Notes: generated from the sequence alone by a model not told the origin. Shown: positions 11,513 through 22,209, counted from the first letter of the stretch. The stretch is DNA of 64,000 nt from Lepas anatifera (GCA_034440635.1 JAOTON010002235.1:186001-250000); one strand, 5' to 3'. Made by a program: numbers and translations.

Positions 11513-11899
11513 CAGTGGCGGATCCAGGGGGGGCAAAAAGGCAATTGCCCCCCGAACGGAAAAGCTCGGGGAAAAACTATGTTTTTGCCCCCCCAAAGCG
11601 ATCGACCTCCTTTTTCCCCGACTCCTTTTTAGCTTTTAAGCAAAATTTTGGTGCTTCAACTCTCAACTTCAAACAGAATTAGTGAAGTTCAGTGTAAATA
11701 TTGGGGCTTGGATAGGAAAAAAGTATCTTGAGTCCATATTTTTCACCCCGTGGCGTTTTTTTTTTGCTTTTCGTCTCCAGTTCCCAAAATCCTGCTGAAG
11801 AGGCATATTGTAACGCAATTTTTCACTGCGCGACGTTTTTTTTTTTGCTTTTCGACTTTGGTATGCCCCTCCCAAACCAACCGGCTAGATCCGCCACTG
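11513..11899. mobile_element. hAT-like MITE with perfect 8-bp target duplication
   Basis: The left end is CAGTGGCGGATCCAG and the right end is CTAGATCCGCCACTG, an imperfect inverted repeat of about 15 bp. It is flanked by an identical 8-bp duplication CTGTCATC (11505-11512 and 11900-11907). CAGTGGCG termini with 8-bp duplications are typical of the hAT superfamily. At 387 bp with no transposase it is non-autonomous. The interior has C-runs and G-runs near the ends. Confidence 0.88.
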
Positions 11900-11971
11900 C
11901 TGTCATCCCAGTGCATTTACCTGGGATACATACTAGCCACTGAGGCTCGCTCTCCCTGGGTTTTTTCAGCT

Positions 11972-12095
11972 ACCCCGGTGCGTTGTGTCCGGGAGCGACT
12001 CACCCACCCCGGTGCACTGTGTCCGGGGGTGTCCCGGCCACCCCGGTGCACTGTGTCCGGGGGCGACTCAGCCACCCCGGTGCGCTCTGTGTGGA
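11972..12095. repeat. Short GC-rich tandem repeat (~34 bp x 3-4)
   Basis: The unit CACCCCGGTGCACTGTGTCC followed by GGGGGCGACTCAGC is repeated about 3.5 times. No function is evident. It is an early or small minisatellite in the same intron. Confidence 0.7.
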
Positions 12096-13384
12096 AGTAT
12101 CCAAACCAGTGCGGACAGCAGTGTTTGGAGCTCCATCGGTCTGGTTCAGCAGTATCGCGGACGTTCTGCAGTATCCGCCGGTGTTCTGCAGTGTACTACC
12201 TGACGCGCCTCTGCGTGAGGTTGATACAAAATCCTGCTTTCCCGGCTACCAAGAACATCACATATCCCGACCAGAAGCGGGAACATTTCTGCACTACTGG
12301 TCCCACGGAGGGGGAAACTACAGTGGCGGAGCCTGATAGATCACCCTTCCTGCAGGGCAATAGCAGTGGGTATGCCTTGTGGGAACCTCGTGAGCATAAT
12401 CTACTCAAAAATGACCGCTTCAAAGCTGTTGATTATCGGGTCGTTCGTGTTCTTCGGAGGTGCTGGTGCTGAGGTCAGGGCTGCTCCGAGTGAGGTCAGG
12501 GAATCAGGGTGTCTGACGTGTGCGTATGTGGAGGGAGGGCCTTCAGAGTCCGCTTGTGCGGTGGTGGGCCTGAGTGCCGGGGTTGTTCGGTGGTGGTGTG
12601 CGGTAACGGTGTAAAGGGATGCTATAAGGCGGTATAAAGCTGTTTACAAGCAACTTTTCTGCACTGGTATGTGTCTCAGCAACATTTGGCTGACACGCTC
12701 TTCGCGGAGGAGCGATTGTCATACTTCTACATACAGTGAGAAGTACGTTCAATGAATGGATGAGTTATTGAACTGATTGTGAAGGAAGCTGCATGGAATG
12801 TGTGAGGATTAGGAAAATTCAGCAATGAGTCGGGAAAAGGTGGAAAAATGTTTTAAATTTTCAATTTTTTCAATACATTTCACTTGCCGCCTTGGCATGC
12901 CTCCGCCATGATTGATTCGTCCCCAGAAAGTCCTTACACACTCATACTACGTACCGGAAAAATGTAAATTCGTAACAAGCTTGGCCAGATTTGGCTTTGG
13001 CGTCCCTCTCCCCTCCCGTCTCATTAATTTAAAGAAACGTCGTACATTTAATGAAAACCGATAGTTAGACAAAACTAAATATATTTGAGCGTGGATCGAT
13101 CCTTTTGCTGAAGTGCCTCAAAGTCTGGGCTACACGAAGTTATTGCTTTGGTCTATTCGTTCTGGGAGCATACCCAATCTAAATACTATTATGGAGATTT
13201 TACTATGTAAATTTAGAAGTAAATAGAGTAGTGGTTTTCTGCGGAAGTGTTGTATGATGCAAATAATGAAGCCACTCACTTCCCGCTGATGTCGGACAGT
13301 TGTGCCCGCTGCAAGCGCCGCTGCCCAGTTGTGCGTTTTGGCCTACTCTGACTGCACTGACCCGCCGTGTGCCGCCGCCGACAG
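12096..13384. other. NAPRT intron 3' part before exon E, unassigned
   Basis: No feature is seen. Unlike exons A-D, exon E is not preceded by a tandem array. Its acceptor sits in a plain CCGCCGCCGACAG context. Confidence 0.45.
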
Positions 13385-13525
13385 GTCGGGCCTGTTGAAC
13401 TTTTGCGCGGTGGCGTTGGCGCTGCATGCGCTGGGCTACCGCGCGCTGGGCATCCGGATCGACAGTGGCGACTTAGCCTACCTCTCCCGCACTGCCAGGG
13501 ACATGTTTGAAAAAGTGGCCAAACG
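13385..13525 (+). CDS. NAPRT: NAPRT exon E
   Basis: This encodes [20 protein letters not shown], then [14 protein letters not shown] and [11 protein letters not shown]. The (V/I)R(L/I)DSGDL motif lines the active site of the beta-barrel and binds the ribosyl/PRPP moiety in the family. The acceptor GCCGACAG|G completes the Arg codon begun in exon D. The donor AACG|GTGAGC is phase 2. The match to relatives is strong over the whole exon. Confidence 0.96.
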
Positions 13526-13982
13526 GTGAGCAGCCGCACAGCGGGGTGTCGGGTAGCGCCGCTGCCAAAATATCTGGAAATCTATCGCCCCCGCCAAAAT
13601 ATCGGGCTTTAGAAACTGGTAGCCTCTCCAACTGAACAGCGGTGTGCCATGGTTTTGGATGAACGGGAGATGCAGCCACATTGCTATCGTAAGTGGACAC
13701 TTCCGGTCCCTCTCGAGTGATTGTTACGGTGGGTTTTGAGGGGGCATGGGATGCTATCACTGCTGTCAGAAGTACTTGGTTTTTGTTTGTGCGGCCGTGA
13801 CTTGGAGAGAACGACAGAAAATAGCCAATCTCTATCAAGTTTGGAGAAAAGCGGATACGGTTTTCCACAAAAGGGAACAGCTCACTCAGTATGACCCAGT
13901 GCCGGGGTAATGTGCGTGATTCCTGAGCCTGGGGTCTCGGGTTCAAGCCCCGACGGGCTCCCTGAATGACTGTAATCCACAG
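13526..13982. other. Short NAPRT intron carrying a tRNA-like relic next to exon F
   Basis: This 457-bp intron contains TCGGGTTCAAGCCCCGA at about 13937-13956. That is a perfect five-pair T-arm with a consensus RNA polymerase III B box (GGTTCAAGCCC). An A-box-like TGACCCAGTGCCGGG lies ~60 bp upstream. The acceptor stem does not pair, so this is a SINE or tRNA relic rather than a tRNA gene. It ends ~15 bp before the exon F acceptor. Confidence 0.4.
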
Positions 13983-14107
13983 CTACGAAATTGACTGGTT
14001 CGCCGAACTTACCATCGTCGCCTCCAACGACATCAACGAGGAAACCATAGTGTCACTCAACGAGCAGGAGCACAGCATCAACTGCTTCGGGATCGGAACC
14101 CATCTCG
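13983..14107 (+). CDS. NAPRT: NAPRT exon F
   Basis: This encodes [20 protein letters not shown], then [21 protein letters not shown]. (I/V)(V/A)SN.I.EE and the phosphate-binding GIGTHL motif are diagnostic for nicotinate phosphoribosyltransferases. The acceptor TAATCCACAG|C completes the CG|C Arg codon from exon E. The donor CTCG|GTGAGC is phase 1. Confidence 0.96.
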
Positions 14108-15213
14108 GTGAGCTGCCGGCAGTCTTGCCACCTCTGTTAATGACAAGTGCACCTCTTAAAGGACATGTGGCATATTGGTGCAGTTCCAGACCGTGGTGGT
14201 TTTAAGGACAATCTATCTTGAAAATAATGAATTTGACCTTATTTCTGCTGAAAATAGCTGACAAAACTCATATTTAACTAGTTTTATTTGATTTTCTTCT
14301 TTTAGCGATAAGAAGTCTCCAAATAAGCGTGACGTCAAATGAGCGCATCAGCTAGTAATGTTTGTGCTAGACGGAACCGGTTTGATTTGCTCCAAAAAAT
14401 GAATATCAATACAATTGAAGCGTTTATAGCTAAATGAGGTCATCATTAGGAACCAAAGAGACCTGGTTCAATTTCTTTTATTATTCTCTATACTTGGAAA
14501 CGTATTTCACCTTTCAAACGTGGATTGAGCATGACGTCACTTTCCTAAAATCGCCTCATAGCACCCAGGAAGGACGGGGTGGTCAGGGGGTGAATTTTTA
14601 CCTTGTTTCTCCGCGGAGAATTTCTGGGACAAATGAAATATCGATCAAATTGTTTCTCGGGCATGCTCTATCACATAGCTATCTCAGTTCGTATCCAATT
14701 ACGAATGTACCACAATCCCTGTAAAATGCGTCCGTCTAGGGGAATTCACCCCTCGCAGTTTTTCATGTATGTATACCGCAAAATGGAAGATACACAAAAC
14801 AAAGAGACTGACAGCACGGCGTCCTTAATCAATTGGAGGCATCTCACCCCATTCTTTCTAGATCAGGTCACGCTAGGTCAAGGAGCTGTTCAGGTTCAAG
14901 TGAACCGACCTGCAAAAACCAAAATCACGAGTTCGGCCGGAAATGACGGACGTTTGGCAGTGGGCGTGACGTATTGGACACTGTGACTCTGTGACCAGTT
15001 GTGCTCTTTGTAACGCTGTGACACCAGTGGATAGTGGTCTGTGTGACGCTGTGACGCCGATGGGTAGTGACGTGGTCAGCAGTGACGGGTTTATATTTGT
15101 CTCGGGTCGGCCGGATCGAAGACTGCTTTGATATATGCACTCGAGAAAAGACACCTGAATCGTTGATTTCATAATGCTTAGATGATGGCACACCGCTCCC
15201 GAAGATGACACTT
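14108..15213. other. NAPRT intron, unassigned plus a fragment of the AGGTCA-rich element
   Basis: Most of this is unassigned. Positions ~14862-14945 (AGGTCAAGGAGCTGTTCAGG ... AAAATCACGAGTT) match the interior of the piggyBac-like family as seen at ~59876-59940, so an old fragment lies here. Confidence 0.5.
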
Positions 15214-15217
15214 TTTA

Positions 15218-16017
15218 CACGCGCATTGACGGGGTCTGAGCCACCTTGCATTGACGGGGGCGGTACCGCCCCCTAAGATCTCGAGAACCACGGTAGGTAG
15301 CGAAAACGGTAAACGGCGTTGGGCTGCCCATCCACTTTCCATCGAAAACATTTGAACCATTTTTTGTAGGTCACATTTAAGGTCACGGAGGTAAAAATGC
15401 CCATCATAGGATAACATGTAAAATTCAGTTTTTCGGCATTACATCTGAACAAGTAAAGATAGAGCAAGACGACTTGAACTATATGAATCCTCTTAGAAGC
15501 CGAATGGAATGATATATAATTTGACCTTGCTAGGTCAAATAGATTTACCTGACCTGAGGTCAGGTCAGGGTAATTATATAAAATGCATATCATTAGAACC
15601 GCAACGCCCAGGCGAGTTAATGCAGCTAAAATAAATGCTCTATCACCATCCGTTACTGAGTTATTCCGTAAAACCATTTTTCCCATGTATTTCCAATGGA
15701 GAGGTCATGCGTCGTACCTGACCTTAGGTCATCGATATCAAAAATACCGGAACATATTTTAGAGAACTCGGTAGGGCCATTATGTGATATGAGTTTCAAT
15801 TGGATAAGTTCACCCTGCTCCGACTTATGCTATCTTAAACTTTTTTGAGGTCGGGTCATTGACCTGTACTGGTGACCTGACCTGAGATGACCTAACCTTA
15901 AAATTTTCACAAAGTTGTAAAATGATGAGGGAAAAGGTTAAGTAGGTGGCGCTACGCGCCGCCGTTTTTTACTATTTCCAAAACCCAAGGGGGCGGTACC
16001 CCCCCGTAATGCGCGTG
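15218..16017. mobile_element. piggyBac-like non-autonomous element, CACGCG subfamily
   Basis: The left end CACGCGCATTGACGGGG follows a mutated TTTA. The right end CCCCCGTAATGCGCGTG is followed by TTAA (16018-16021). An internal block of GGGGGCGGTACCGCCCCC type sits by each end. The interior holds many AGGTCA/TGACCT pairs. It is closely related along its length to the element at 54844-55681. No transposase is present. Confidence 0.8.
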
Positions 16018-16021
16018 TTAA

Positions 16022-19000
16022 GTAAATCGTAGCGCTTGCCAAACGGTACACTTGGTGGCTTCAGGGACGCTTCGCTTTATACTTCAAGTGAATGCACCAC
16101 CCTTTCTATATTCCAAGAAGGTCTATTCGTGGACAATGTAAGCATGGCAATATTTAAACCATATTTTGACCTTCACACATGACCTTCAGTGGCTCCTAAC
16201 AAAAATATTGCCTTTTTCTTATGATACCAAAACAGAATGTGACTTACTTGGGGTTGACCTAATGTAATTACGCAGCCTAATGCTGGCTGCTAGGTGCAAC
16301 TCAACACGTCAACGTTGCGACAAAGGTGTTATTTGTTAATGGTTTGAAGTGTCGTTCTGAGCTTACTAGTCATGATTATAATATAAAAATTGACCGATAA
16401 TCGTTCATCATAATCTACAGTAATTGAAAAGTGATTGCTAAAGTCAATTACTTTAGGTTCCTGTGAGCGATTATCGGTTAATTTAATATATTGTTGCCAT
16501 TTTTAGCATTTATCACTAGACGGTCGCGCAGTAGGGATTTAGACCGATCGAATTGTTGGAACCAGATGGAAAGGGACTACTTCATGGTTTCAATTAGGGC
16601 CTTAAAGCGCTTCATTTTGAACTTAAGGATATCCGGGCCTTTAATACAGATAAATTTTGGTGAAATGCATTACGCCAATGGCGGTTTCCTTATACGCTAT
16701 ACAGAAATGTTATCTCAGTTCAAAACCGATTATTAAGGTGGGATTATTCCTTAAAGCACATTATTTTTTCTATGGTGGATATGACTTAGTTTTATCGGAG
16801 GTATTTTGTGAAAATTATAAATTCACACACTTTATCGAAGTGGAAAGCCAGTTAAATGAAAATGAAGGCCAAGTTGTCTTCATTTCCGACACGGTAGAAA
16901 CCAGAGCTTCGTTTGCCTGCTTCACACATATCCCCGCCTCTTTATCCTCACCTTTCCTCATCCTTACCATCTCCTTCCATAGTTTTAATCACTGCATGCT
17001 AATCGCCACAACACTTTAAATGCCACCTCAGTAGTGTAAAAGTGCGATTAATACATGAACATATGCCTTTTCATCATGGTTGCAAAATTCCCTCAAATAC
17101 AGCATTTTCCAAGATGAAGCTTTTTGGGATAGTGTAGAGGCATGTGGCATATAGAGACATACAAAATTGCGAAACAATAATTAAAATTTACCATCGCCCT
17201 ATTTTATGCAAAGGCATCCGGAACTAATGAAACTTATTACTATTTATCCGCTGGAACGGATGCTTCATAATCGCTGGTGGCCGATTTGTATCTTCACGCG
17301 CCGTCGCTCAGCTAGATTTCAAAGCCTTGTGTTGAAACCAGTAATATTGGTCGCATTGGTGGTTTCATTACTAGCAGTCGTTTGTCTTGCTACAGATTGT
17401 GATTTTAGAATATATCAGGATAACTGGGTCAGTGTATGTCTTTGCCAGTTAGGAAATAGACATTATCTTGAGCTCAAACGACGCCCCTTCACCACCGATG
17501 GATTCTGGATTGTGTTGGTATGTAGAGAAGCTCAGCTCACGTTAATTAATGTTATCCTCATGCTTTATAAGCTTTGTATATTCACTCCCTGCTTTAGATT
17601 TACGCGTGGGGCTGCTTTGGCTGTTTTTTAACGGGCGGGTTTCGCCTTCCACATATGAATCATGAATTTTACGTTGCGGATCTATCAGCATGTATACAAT
17701 GTACATCTCATTTGTTTCGCTTCCAAGCTGGACTCGATATGATCCTTTCTGGATATGTGTATCTGTTTGACCAAGCCGGTGACCAACAACACGGAATGAG
17801 ATTGACGAGAGGACCTGCGTATTCTAATGTAAGGTACAAGTTTCAAAGTATACCATGTTTGGCAGCTTCGAAAGTCTGGCTCTAAAATGTGCGCTTAACG
17901 GACAACATTTACTCCTTGAGCATGTCGCACTTTACGTGCGATGTCAGGTATAGAACAAGGGTCAATTGTGAAGATATAATTTGATAGTGAAGTGTCATAG
18001 AAAGACGATACTATTTATCGGGACACACTATTCTGGGTCGCCAAGAGACCGTAGCTCAAACCTAAATATATTGTCAATATTACTGCAAATTTATATATTT
18101 TCTTTGGCACCTAATACCAGTTGTTTGCGGCGTACGATCATGGAGTTCGGAACCTTGAGCGACGTTTAACGTGCGATATAGGTTTTTTAATCCTGTTCAG
18201 CTTATTGTTGACCGGTCATGACAAAGTTGATGCCATTTGAAATAAGTTTTTCTTCAAATTGATGCGAATTTTGGTTGCTGCTCTAAAACAACTTCTTGCA
18301 TCTTTTATGCAATATTTTTTCGGTCGAGAACAGAAAAAGTACCCTAAAAATGTGAATAGCAGAAACCACCGATTTTCTAGATCGCGTTTTCTAGAGCATT
18401 TCACCATCGTGAAATTTTGATCTTTTCACCTTTTTTAGAAGGCAAGATTTGGAGATAAGTAATTTTGAAATTATTTGTGTATTTCCGGCAGCACTGTAGC
18501 CCCAGAAGCATCTCTTTTGCGGTGGCTACCAAAAGCACGTGGAACACAACGAAAAATCAAGGAGCAAAATATGCGGCGAAAAGTCGATTGGGGAAATACT
18601 GCAGTAAGATAGGGTCTGTTAAAAATTTTTGCACAATTTGGATCAATTAAAAGTACCTTTTGCGAGTGAGGTACAGCCCAGAAGATGAGATCTATAAAGA
18701 TTAGCGAGTTTTATACGGAACTGTTTCTTTCGGTCCGTTAATAACCTAAATGATTTGACTAGTGCAAAGGAAATTAAGCAATAAAGCCCATAGTTTAACG
18801 GAGACATTTGAATAGACGGGCGACCGTTGCTTAGTGCCGAAATGTACGCACCCGGTGTTGTATACGTTGAACACCTGATGAATTGTAAGGTATGACTCCT
18901 CGACTTCGGAAACACAGCGCAGTTTCTCAACATGCACGCTAAATTTCAAGATATGTTTTTGGCATCTGCAGTGCAACTCATATGGAATAGAAACAAAATG

Positions 19001-19599
19001 TGACAGAAGAAAGATGTCCGCAATTAATATTTTTGGCGAAAGAAAGGCACCTATTGAAGTTGAATTTAGAAACAAACGAATTCTGGTTAACCAGATGTAC
19101 ACAAGAGTAATCACAAAAAGTAATCACAAGAGGAATCCGCTGAAAATTGATGTGACGGCAACGGCTTTAGCCAGATGGGAAGCAAAGGAGTTTGCTCTAA
19201 ATTGGTCAACGGCAATGCCAGTCCTATATTTGTGTACAATGTTCATGTTTTGCAATCGTTTCAGTTTCACCGTTTCATTCCGACAAAATGTTTCTTCATG
19301 TCCGCCAGCTAATCACGAGCTCATTATGTCCACGTTATGGTTCGGTTGACACTATTGATCACGGTACGCTTGCAGGCGTACAATACGCTTTTGAACTGAT
19401 GTGTTCAGAATTATTAATGAGATAATTTTCCCCGATTTGTCCGTATGTAATGAGAGCAATATTCGTTTTATGTTATATGCCGTTTCATATTGCGTATAAA
19501 CGGCAGTAAAGTGAATGATCATATAGGCCATACACTTAATTCATGGTTGCAAAACGCGTTATAAAATACTTTCCTATGAGTGGCCTTGGCCAGTGCCTG
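16022..19599. other. Long AT-rich NAPRT intron segment, no feature recognised
   Basis: About 3.6 kb of AT-rich DNA without tandem arrays or inverted termini that I can see. The 141-codon frame at 17206-17631 has a hydrophobic stretch but no recognisable family, no splice sites in context and no supporting neighbours. I do not call it a gene. Confidence 0.45.
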
Positions 19600-20316
19600 C
19601 TGGTCAGCTTCATGGCCGGCAGTGACCTATGTGACGCTTTGACGCCGGTGGGTATTAGCGTAGATGACGCTGTGACGCTGGTCGGCATTGATGTGTGACG
19701 TCAGTCGGCAGTGTGACGTGTGTGACGCTCTGGTGCCGATCAGCAGTGTGACGTCTGTGACGCTCTGGTGCCGGTCGGCAGTGTGACGTGTGTGACGCTC
19801 TGGTGCCGGTCAGCAGTGTGACGTGTGTGACGCTCTGGTGCCGGTCAGCAGTGTGACGTGTGTGACGCTCTGGTGACGGTCAGCAGTGTGACGTGTGTGA
19901 CGCTCTGGTGCCGGTCAGCAGTGTGACGTGTGTGACGCTCTGGTGCCGGTCGGCAGTGTGACGTGTGTGACGCTCTGGTGCCGGTCAGCAGTGTGACGTG
20001 TGTGACGCTCTGGTGCCGGTCAGCAGTGTGACGTGTGTGACGCTCTGGTGCTGGTCGGCAGTGTGACGTGTGTGACGCTCTGGTGCCGGTCAGCAGTGTG
20101 ACGTGTGTGACGCTCTGGTGCTGGTCGGTAGTGTGACGTGTGTGACGCTCTGGTGCCGGTCAGCAGTGTGACGTGTGTATGACGCTCTGGTGCCGTGTGT
20201 AATGCCGTTCCGCGTTGGCGTGCATGACGCTTGTCGACGGTGGCGTGTGTGACGCTGTTCGGAGTGACGGTGGATGGTGGCGGTGACGTGTGTGACGCTG
20301 TGACGCCGGCCGGCAG
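19600..20316. repeat. 35-bp minisatellite whose last unit forms the exon G acceptor
   Basis: The unit is GTGTGACGTGTGTGACGCTC followed by TGGTGCCGGTCAGCA (35 bp), about 14 copies at 19690-20170 with more diverged units on both sides. The segment CCGGTCGGCAG-TGTGACGTGTG of the unit nearly equals the real intron-exon junction CCGGCCGGCAG|TGACGTGTC at 20306-20325. The array therefore carries copy after copy of an acceptor-like sequence. Confidence 0.92.
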
Positions 20317-20460
20317 TGACGTGTCAGCGTCAGCCTGCTCTGGGCTGCGTCTACAAACTGGTCGAGATCAACGGCAAGCCGCGGATGAAGCTGAGCCAGG
20401 AGGTGGAGAAGGTGACGATCCCTGGCCGCTCCTGCTGTTACCGGCTCTTCGGCAAAGACG
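20317..20460 (+). CDS. NAPRT: NAPRT exon G
   Basis: This encodes [20 protein letters not shown], then [18 protein letters not shown] and [11 protein letters not shown]....LG.VYKLV...G.PRMKLS....K.T.PG is the standard C-terminal barrel signature of the family. Phase 1 at both ends: G from exon F plus TG gives Val, and the donor ACG|GTAGGT leaves one base for exon H. Confidence 0.96.
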
Positions 20461-20924
20461 GTAGGTGGCGCGCAAGGTTTCCACACTACAGATCGCTGCT
20501 GTAAGTGGGCGCACAGCGCCATTGTGGTGGGGCGACATAGCGCGGATCATGCGATACTCGCCGCATTACCGACAGTTCAGGCGACGGAACGGAAATACGC
20601 ACCGCCAGCGAGTTCAACATTTATTCGCTTATGCACTTCATATAAAACTGGTGTTGGGATCACTGAACACACATAAAAAACTCTGTCAAAGGGACGGTCA
20701 CTCTTCAAAGAAAATACAATAGCTGAAATCACTGCTGTCGGGCAGGACGCCGCAGCGTCACTTGACATCACAACTTAACTCTGGGCCCTCACAAAAACAA
20801 CTAAATTGGTTGCGACCCAGTTTCGGGCATCGGTGCCAACCATGGGTGGCCAGACGCAGGCCTCAGCCAAAGGGAGCGGCACCTCCCGCCGGCGATGCAC
20901 TGGTCTCGCCGTCGCCACTCACGT
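20461..20924. other. Intron DNA and presumed 3' UTR of the antisense NME7-like gene
   Basis: No coding exon is seen. A minus-strand AATAAA (20625-20620) could polyadenylate the antisense NME7-like transcript ~400 nt past its stop. This would put the two opposing transcripts within ~165 bp of NAPRT exon G. Confidence 0.35.
20620..20625 (-). promoter_or_regulatory. Candidate polyadenylation signal for NME7-like gene
   Basis: TTTATT on + reads AATAAA on the - strand, 403 nt downstream of the NME7-like stop codon. It is the only canonical hexamer I noticed close behind that gene. The motif is short and could be chance. Confidence 0.3.
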
Positions 20925-21040
20925 CGGGTCACGTGCCCAGCGCTGAGCCAGACCCGCCAGGTCACATGCCCAGTGCTGAGCCAATCCCGCCCGGACACGT
21001 GCCCAGTGCTGAACCAGACTCGCCGGGTCACGTGACCAGT
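20925..21040. repeat. ~32-bp tandem repeat overlapping the NME7-like stop codon
   Basis: The unit is built on CACGTGCCCAGTGCTGAGCC and AGACCCGCCGGGT, a little over three copies. The outermost unit carries the CACGTGACC that encodes the last residues (LVT) and stop of the NME7-like gene, so the array joins the coding end directly. It contains repeated CACGTG palindromes. Confidence 0.75.
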
Positions 21041-22209
21041 TGACTATCCGCCACCTCGCCGAAGAACTCGCTGCACTCGAGCGCGCCGTCTCCCGCCAGA
21101 TCAGTGCAGTGCAGCGCGTTGCGTACCCGGTCCCGTCCGAAGCGGGCGCGCAGGCAGCCCGGTCGCAGCAGCGCCGCCAGCGCGGGGTCGCGCGGTCCGG
21201 CCACCTGGCGGAAGGCGTCGACGGCTCCAGCACCGCGACACGGCCAGCTGAGCGCCAGCGCCACGGCCGGGCCCGAGGCCAGCTCGGCGGCCAGCGCCGG
21301 GAACTCGGCCACCGCGCCGCGGTACGGCTCTAGGAATTGGCGCGCGCGCTGCGGCGTCAGCCTCACCAGCCGCAGTCCTGTCAGCTGCAGGTCCGGGTCG
21401 GCTGTCTGCACCGCCGTCAGCAGCTGACCCAACAGGCCGTCCCTCACCACGTGCGGCTTGATGATGGCGCAGGTGGTGGCCTCGTCTGACTGCGCCGGTG
21501 AGCTGGGCGGCGCCGTCTCCTCGTCGCCGGGGAAGAAGAGCTGCAGCTCCCGCTCGGCCGCCGCCTCACTGTCGGAGCCGTGCACGGCGTTGTTGGTTTT
21601 GTTGGTGCCGAACTGGGCGCGGATGGAGTCGGGATTGTCGCGGCGCGCCGTCTCCGAGTCCGTCGGGCCCATCATCTGCCGCCAGCGCGTCACCGCCTGC
21701 CGGCCCATCAGCTCCAGCGCTACCACCGGACCCGAGCTGATGTAGCAGATGAGATCACTGAAGAAAGCGCGCTCGGCGTGCTCTTTGTAGAAGATCTCGG
21801 CCTCCGACCGGGTGAGCTGCACCATGCGGGCGTTGATGACGCGCAGGCCGTGCAGTGACAGGGTGTGCAGGATCTCCCCCAGCCGAGCCACGCCGTCCGG
21901 CTTGACCATGGCGAAGGTGCGCTGAGCACGATCCTCTAACAGCCGGCGCGTCAGGAGGTTAGCGTAGCCGTTGATGACGATCTGGCGTCCCAGCAGCGTC
22001 AGTCGGCTGCCCAAGTACAGTTCATCCGCGGACAGCTGGTCCACGCACGAGCGCCGCAGGAATACGCGGCTCAGCTTGGGCTCGTACAACTCCACTGAGT
22101 TGTCGTCGACAAAGTAGGAGAGCAGGAAGTGGCGCACCAGCGAGGCGCGCTCGTCGTGCCACTGTGCCGTCAGCACCAGACGGTCGTCGGCCGGCCCGGA
22201 CGAGCTCAT
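21028..22209 (-). CDS. NME7: NME7-like protein: DM10 + two nucleoside diphosphate kinase domains, intronless
   Basis: 393 residues; human NME7 is 376. Residues ~9-92 form a DM10 domain (RLVLTAQWHDERASLVRHFL ... VELYEPKLSRVFLRR). Residues ~96-228 are the first NDK domain, with KPDG at 103-106, a catalytic His at 210 in NNAVHGSDS, and ELQLFFP. Residues ~245-385 are the second NDK domain, with IIKPH at 249-253 and His367 in NALHCTDLAGDG. All domains are in the order and spacing of NME7, a centrosomal/axonemal protein tied to the gamma-tubulin ring complex and motile cilia. The gene is a single uninterrupted frame, unlike the multi-exon vertebrate gene. It lies antisense inside a NAPRT intron, so an old retrocopy that kept its reading frame is plausible. 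The start Met fits the family N-terminus. Confidence 0.95.
   Translation of the reverse strand: MSSSGPADDRLVLTAQWHDERASLVRHFLLSYFVDDNSVELYEPKLSRVFLRRSCVDQLSADELYLGSRLTLLGRQIVINGYANLLTRRLLEDRAQRTFAMVKPDGVARLGEILHTLSLHGLRVINARMVQLTRSEAEIFYKEHAERAFFSDLICYISSGPVVALELMGRQAVTRWRQMMGPTDSETARRDNPDSIRAQFGTNKTNNAVHGSDSEAAAERELQLFFPGDEETAPPSSPAQSDEATTCAIIKPHVVRDGLLGQLLTAVQTADPDLQLTGLRLVRLTPQRARQFLEPYRGAVAEFPALAAELASGPAVALALSWPCRGAGAVDAFRQVAGPRDPALAALLRPGCLRARFGRDRVRNALHCTDLAGDGALECSEFFGEVADSQLVT

Noticed and set aside
17206..17631. 141-codon frame with a hydrophobic stretch as a membrane protein gene
   Set aside because: No recognisable family, codon composition like the surrounding AT-rich intron, and no supporting signals.
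21040..21858. Plus-strand frames opposite the NME7-like gene
   Set aside because: They are shadows of the GC-rich antisense coding sequence with no domain of their own.
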